A stretch of 64,000 bases of DNA from RGZA01 sp041917755. Lineage in GTDB: Bacteria > Pseudomonadota > Alphaproteobacteria > UBA9219 > RGZA01. Positions 60,411-64,000 of this stretch are shown one piece after another (position 1 is the stretch's first letter; the number at the start of each line of letters is the position of its first letter). Below the pieces are notes generated by a model. The model was not told the DNA's origin. It saw nothing but the letters and a program-made list of their open reading frames with translations, and searched no databases. Both the position numbers and the translations under genes were made by a program. The stretch covers positions 47,345-111,344 of the forward strand of contig JAYRWY010000010.1 in the NCBI GenBank assembly GCA_041917755.1, given 5' to 3'.

Positions 60411-60874
60411 GGATGTTCTGATTCACCAGGGAATGGCGGAACAATTTTACCGTTGTCGATATAGGTTATCTTGTCTGTATGTCCATCTTTATCCACGTTC
60501 AGACGCAGCACTGTTTTACCATTTGCCAGCGGGCCATCAAAAACGACGCTCACATGGTCTTTGGCAGATTTTTGTACGTCAATCGGAACAGGTTTGCCCA
60601 TAACGCGCAACGCTGGCTTAGTGCTTAAATCATCAATGGGTGGGCCAATATCAATTCCATAAATTACGGGCACACGATTATTCGTGTAATCAGCCGTTTC
60701 TTCATAAATCACAAATTGAACAGGGTTGGCGGCGTTGGCGATAGCCATTTTGTGGGTAGTTAACCTGTAATTACTTGGCGGAACATGCGGGGGCGTATAT
60801 GCCCAAACCAGCCATAGATAAAATCCGCCAGCCAGCAGCAGTATGAGTGCAATGATGCCAAGAATAGCTTTCAT
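60407..60874 (-). CDS. Membrane-anchored protein between fliI and fliJ
   Basis: 155 aa from ATG 60874 (a TTG at 60883 is in frame). One N-terminal TM (residues ~3-24, ILGIIALILLLAGGFYLWLVW) then a periplasmic part with YTPPHVPPSNYRL, FVIYEETADYTNNRV and DNGKIVPPFPG. No cysteine and no recognised family. It starts 20 nt after fliI and overlaps fliJ by 4 nt, so it is embedded in a flagellar export operon. A role in flagellar assembly is inferred only from this. Confidence 0.7.
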   Translation of the reverse strand: MKAILGIIALILLLAGGFYLWLVWAYTPPHVPPSNYRLTTHKMAIANAANPVQFVIYEETADYTNNRVPVIYGIDIGPPIDDLSTKPALRVMGKPVPIDVQKSAKDHVSVVFDGPLANGKTVLRLNVDKDGHTDKITYIDNGKIVPPFPGESEHP

Positions 60875-60894
60875 GTGTTTCAATGATTGAGGCG

Positions 60895-62217
60895 TCAGCG
60901 TTTATTCAAGATGGCGGCAAGCTGTAGATAGCCATCGTCCAGCGTGCTTTGTTCTTCTTTCCGCTGGGCAAGGAAGGCTTCGAGTTCGGGGTTATAACGG
61001 ATGGCTTCATCGGTTGCAGGATCACTGCCGCGGCGGTACGCACCAAGGCGTATCATCTCCGCCATGTTGTCATACGCAGCCATTAAACGACGTGCGCGGT
61101 TGATGAGTTCGTTTTCTTCATCCGAATTACAATTGGGAAGCATACGCGAAATGCTGCGGAGCACATTAATGGCGGGATAACGCCCGCGTTCTGCGATGCT
61201 GCGTTCCAGCACAATGTGACCATCTAAAATACCACGCGCGGCATCGGCGATGGGTTCGTTGTGGTCATCACCATCAACCAATACGCTGAATAATGCGGTG
61301 ATGCTGCCCTCCCCCTGACGTCCCGGGCCGGCACGTTCCAATAATTTTGGTAGCTCAGAAAAGGTGGTGGGCGGATAACCCTTTGTCGTGGGTGGTTCGC
61401 CAGCGGATAACCCGATTTCACGTTGCGCCATGGCAAAGCGCGTGACGCTATCCATTAAACACAGCACATTTTTGCCCTGTTCGCGGTAATATTCGGCAAT
61501 CGCCAACGTCATATAGGCCGCTTGGCGGCGCATCAATGGCGCTTCATCGGAGGTGGCAATGACCAGTACCGAACGTGCCAGCCCCTCCTCGCCTAAATCA
61601 TCGTGAATGAATTCCTGTACTTCGCGGCCACGTTCACCGACCAGACCAATCACAATCACATCGGCGGAGGTGTAGCGTGCAATCATCGACATCATGATGG
61701 ATTTGCCAACACCAGAACCCGCAAAAATACCCATACGTTGCCCAAGGCAGCAGGTAAGAAATGTGTTGAGTGCACGAACGCCTAAATCAATTTTTCCACC
61801 CACACGCTGACGTTGATTTGCGGGCGGCGGCGGGTTGCGCAGCAAAACAGGATGATCGCCCGGCGGCAATGGCCCTTTATTATCTATTGGCTCACCCAGC
61901 GCGTTCACCACGCGTCCCAGCCATTCCATGGATGGCGAGATGGTTGGTTGTGCTTCGGCGACTTCGGCTTTTGAACCAAGGCCAATTCCGTCAAGTGAAC
62001 TGAACGGCATGAGTAATGCGCGACCATTTCTAAATCCCACAACTTCGGATAAAACGCGGCGGTTACCTTGCGCGATTAAATAGCATCGGCTGCCAACGGA
62101 TAGTTTACGCTCTACACCTGCGACCTCCACCAGAAGGCCGGAAACAGCAGTGACCCGGCCGTAATGCCTGACGGCTTGGATATTATCTATGTCTGATAAA
62201 AGGCGCTGAATCTGCAT
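60895..62217 (-). CDS. fliI: Flagellum-specific ATPase FliI
   Basis: 440 aa from ATG 62217, chosen because GGGGAG precedes it; the GTG at 62229 has no such site. F1-beta-like ATPase of the flagellar type III export apparatus. N-terminal barrel (residues ~1-90), P-loop GIFAGSGVGKS (~160-170), Walker B VLCLMDSVTRFA, Arg finger area GYPPTTFSELPKLLERAG, RGRYPAINVLRSISRM. It heads a minus-strand operon with the membrane protein and fliJ, divergent from ctrA. Confidence 0.96.
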   Translation of the reverse strand: MQIQRLLSDIDNIQAVRHYGRVTAVSGLLVEVAGVERKLSVGSRCYLIAQGNRRVLSEVVGFRNGRALLMPFSSLDGIGLGSKAEVAEAQPTISPSMEWLGRVVNALGEPIDNKGPLPPGDHPVLLRNPPPPANQRQRVGGKIDLGVRALNTFLTCCLGQRMGIFAGSGVGKSIMMSMIARYTSADVIVIGLVGERGREVQEFIHDDLGEEGLARSVLVIATSDEAPLMRRQAAYMTLAIAEYYREQGKNVLCLMDSVTRFAMAQREIGLSAGEPPTTKGYPPTTFSELPKLLERAGPGRQGEGSITALFSVLVDGDDHNEPIADAARGILDGHIVLERSIAERGRYPAINVLRSISRMLPNCNSDEENELINRARRLMAAYDNMAEMIRLGAYRRGSDPATDEAIRYNPELEAFLAQRKEEQSTLDDGYLQLAAILNKR

Positions 62218-62365
62218 ATATCTCCCCACCTTGTTATTGTGGATTCATAATCTTTTACAAAGACTTAACAACATAGTCACAAGTTTGTTAACGATATTTA
62301 CCAATTCTTAATGCTTGTTAGTCTTAATTAAGGTAATAATTACTAATGGCCTTTAACGAAGGTTG

Positions 62366-62380
62366 TTAGTAGTCAATTAA
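62366..62380. promoter_or_regulatory. CtrA-type site in the fliI/ctrA divergent region
   Basis: TTAG (62366-62369), seven bases, TTAA (62377-62380): one mismatch from TTAA-N7-TTAA. Eighty nt upstream of the ctrA ATG in an AT-rich 231-nt (62230-62460) region with many TTAA half-sites. Autoregulation of ctrA is known in Caulobacter, so a site here is expected. Confidence 0.45.
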
Positions 62381-62460
62381 GTAAACGGGAATTGGCGGGG
62401 TTTTGTCGGTTTCTGATTAATTAAAAAATCTAACACCCAAACCAAACAAGGGGACGTCCC

Positions 62461-63192
62461 ATGCGTGTATTGCTTGTTGAAGATGATAGCTCGGTTGCCA
62501 AAAGTATTGAGCTGATGCTTCAAGCCGAAGGTTTTATCGTTGATACCACTGACCTTGGTGAAGATGGTCTCGAAATCGGCAAGCTATATGACTATGACAT
62601 CATCATCCTTGATTTGATGCTCCCCGATATTGACGGGTATGAAGTTCTGCGCCGCTTACGTCAGGCGAAGGTGAATACCCCTATTCTTATTCTCTCCGGT
62701 CTCAATGAACTGGATAACAAGATCCGTGGTCTTGGATTTGGCGCAGATGACTACCTCACCAAGCCATTTGACCGCCGCGAACTTGTTGCACGTATTCATG
62801 CCATCATCCGTCGCAGCAAAGGCCACTCCGATAGCGTTATCCGCACTGGCAAGTTGACTGTGAACCTTGATACCCGCACCGTTGAAGTGGAAGGCCAACC
62901 CCTCCATCTCACTGGCAAAGAATACGGTATTCTTGAGCTTCTATCGCTGCGTAAGGGCACAACCCTCACCAAAGAAATGTTCCTCAACCACCTTTATGGC
63001 GGTATGGATGAGCCAGAATTGAAGATTATCGACGTATTCGTATGCAAACTGCGTAAAAAGCTGATGCAATCGACCAGCGGCGATAACTACATTGAAACTG
63101 TATGGGGCCGTGGTTACGTGTTACGTGACCCACAAGCCGGAGCAAGCGAAGCGCCTGCTGCGCCCCCACAAAAAGAACGCGTTGCTGGATAA
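62461..63192 (+). CDS. ctrA: Cell-cycle master regulator CtrA
   Basis: 243-aa OmpR-family response regulator. Receiver residues 1-120 with phospho-acceptor Asp51 in IIILDLMLPDIDG and Lys in YLTKPFDRREL; winged-helix domain ~125-230 with the CtrA-specific LTGKEYGILELLSLRKGTTLTKEMFLNHLYGGMDEPELKIIDVFVCKLRKK stretch (named in parts; positions ~148-197). It binds TTAA-N7-TTAA and controls cell cycle and flagellar genes. The C-terminal Pro/Ala-rich tail differs from the Caulobacter degradation tag (AA ending), here ending VAG. Placed beside flagellar genes. Confidence 0.97.
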   Translation: MRVLLVEDDSSVAKSIELMLQAEGFIVDTTDLGEDGLEIGKLYDYDIIILDLMLPDIDGYEVLRRLRQAKVNTPILILSGLNELDNKIRGLGFGADDYLTKPFDRRELVARIHAIIRRSKGHSDSVIRTGKLTVNLDTRTVEVEGQPLHLTGKEYGILELLSLRKGTTLTKEMFLNHLYGGMDEPELKIIDVFVCKLRKKLMQSTSGDNYIETVWGRGYVLRDPQAGASEAPAAPPQKERVAG

Positions 63193-63207
63193 GCAACCCA
63201 GTCAATC

Positions 63208-63243
63208 AAAAACCCCGTTGAAGCAATTCAGCGGGGTTTTTTA
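63208..63243. terminator. Bidirectional intrinsic terminator after ctrA
   Basis: AAAAACCCCGTTGAA (63208-63222), a GCAA loop, and TTCAGCGGGGTTTTT (63227-63241), one G-U pair, followed by T-rich sequence on the plus strand and by a T-run read from the minus strand. It serves ctrA and the convergent esterase gene. Confidence 0.85.
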
Positions 63244-63245
63244 TT

Positions 63246-64000
63246 TCAGGATAATAGGGTTCTGGCACCCATAAGGCCCATTTCATTATAGCCTTCTTGG
63301 GAATAATGCAGGCCATCGGATAATAATCCGCGGTCGCCAAAGGTATGGGCATCGGCATAAATGATTTTGGTGTGCGGGGTGGTTGCAGCCACATGGTCCT
63401 GGCCCGCGCGCACAATCGCATAGCCTAAATGGTCGGGGCACATGATGTTGCGCTTTTGGTCAAGGCGGCGGTCAGTACCGGTTTTAAAAATATAAAATGG
63501 CAATTCCGGATGAAGATTTTCGCGGTAGCGTTTAATGACCGCCAGTAATTGTTGTTCGTAGTCCGCCTGCGATAGCTGTGCACCCATGGTCATATTGACG
63601 GCTTCATTCTCGCCCTGGCTCCATAACACCCCCTTTAAGGTTGCGTCATAACCGGATGCAGCGAGCAATTCCATTGCTTCCTTCGTCTTGGCAATGGAAT
63701 CCCCCAATAAATCAATTTGTCCATAAAAGGTTAGATAAGCCCAGTGGCCTGTGCCCAAATCTGCATAGGGTGACAAGCCCGAGCCGCCAACGGCCGTTGG
63801 GATAAAGCCAATGGTACGGCCAGAAATTGCCACATATTCATTACCAAAACTTGGCCATGCGCTGCCGGTGCGGGCATTACCGACGGGATCGTTGGCATCG
63901 CTGATAACGCCGTTATAAATCTGTAAAACTTTCCCGCTAATGACAGGGGGCGATAAATCTCTCTTGCCCTCGCCCACGGCGTTGCTTTGACCGGCGATAA
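63246..64000 (-). CDS. SGNH/sialate O-acetylesterase-like protein (5' end outside window)
   Basis: At least 251 residues readable; the frame continues past position 64000, so the N-terminus is missing. The motif AGQSNAVG at 63976-63997 (minus strand) holds the nucleophile Ser of block I; GGSGLSP, LWSQGENEA and the HYSQEGYNEMG end, with the DGLH catalytic Asp/His pair, follow. Members of the SASA family deacetylate sialic acids or xylan-like glycans. The exact substrate is unknown. Confidence 0.8.
   Translation of the reverse strand, partial: IAGQSNAVGEGKRDLSPPVISGKVLQIYNGVISDANDPVGNARTGSAWPSFGNEYVAISGRTIGFIPTAVGGSGLSPYADLGTGHWAYLTFYGQIDLLGDSIAKTKEAMELLAASGYDATLKGVLWSQGENEAVNMTMGAQLSQADYEQQLLAVIKRYRENLHPELPFYIFKTGTDRRLDQKRNIMCPDHLGYAIVRAGQDHVAATTPHTKIIYADAHTFGDRGLLSDGLHYSQEGYNEMGLMGARTLLS

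Noticed and set aside
1..64000. CRISPR arrays, insertion sequences, prophage or integrative elements
   Set aside because: No spaced direct repeats, transposase, integrase or phage structural genes were seen; tRNA-Phe at 2584 has no integrase or visible duplicated 3' end nearby.

Overview
The window is a compact, chromosomal, core-genome segment of an alphaproteobacterium. The lineage call rests on several linked markers: CtrA (62461-63192), a GapR/DUF2312 protein, FlbD beside the flagellar genes, the dusB-ntrY-ntrX-hfq-hflX order, bifunctional IspDF, a short RNase G/E between maf and yacG, and an Mth938-family protein in the yajC-secD operon. Base composition looks moderate and even. I saw no insertion sequence, prophage, CRISPR array or rRNA. 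The resemblance is to free-living Rhodospirillales- or Micavibrio-like bacteria, but genus cannot be fixed from sequence alone.

Layout. 0.1-9.9 kb: maf-rng, a small secreted protein, yacG, tRNA-Phe, efp, suhB, a large Ala/Pro-rich OmpA-like surface protein, gapR, a Rieske oxygenase, a YdcF-type protein and mltB. 9.9-18.2 kb: rlpA, a D,D-carboxypeptidase, then a tight run tmk-holB-metG-tatD-metallo-hydrolase-malonyl-CoA decarboxylase-like gene. 18.3-23.2 kb: an FkbM methyltransferase with a 2OG-Fe oxygenase, mpl, mazG and an IMPase-family phosphatase. 23.2-30.7 kb (minus strand): dusB, a Fis-like protein, ntrY, ntrX, a HAD phosphatase, hfq, hflX, phosphatase. 30.9-38.3 kb: ispDF, an orphan gene, pncC, another orphan, then yajC-secD-secretion ATPase-Mth938 on the minus strand and miaA. 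38.4-48.9 kb: a GlcG-like secreted protein, ilvB-ilvH-ilvC, a Nudix-like protein, a glycosyltransferase-like protein, a 40-codon small membrane ORF, ahpC, ahpD, fluC and a large GT-C-like membrane protein. 49.0-62.2 kb: flagellar genes fliF-fliG-fliH-fliN-flbD-flhA-flhF-flhG-fliK-like on the plus strand, convergent with fliI-(membrane protein)-fliJ. 62.4-64 kb: ctrA and a partial SGNH esterase.

How the genes work together. Envelope genes (mltB, rlpA, carboxypeptidase, mpl, ydcF) build and recycle peptidoglycan. NtrY/NtrX is an envelope- or nitrogen-responsive two-component pair. CtrA, FlbD and the flagellar cluster form the usual cell-cycle-linked motility cascade, and CtrA-type sites can be read upstream of ctrA and upstream of the pncC/orphan gene pair.

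Most notable. (1) dusB is followed by a free-standing Fis-like gene where an alphaproteobacterium normally has ntrB-ntrC; this is the enteric dusB-fis order. (2) The secD operon carries a PilT/DotB-type ATPase in the place where secF is expected. (3) An undescribed membrane-anchored protein lies translationally coupled between fliI and fliJ. (4) An exact TTAA-N7-TTAA site lies in the divergent promoter of pncC and an orphan gene. I do not see a clearly new multi-gene defence or mobile system.
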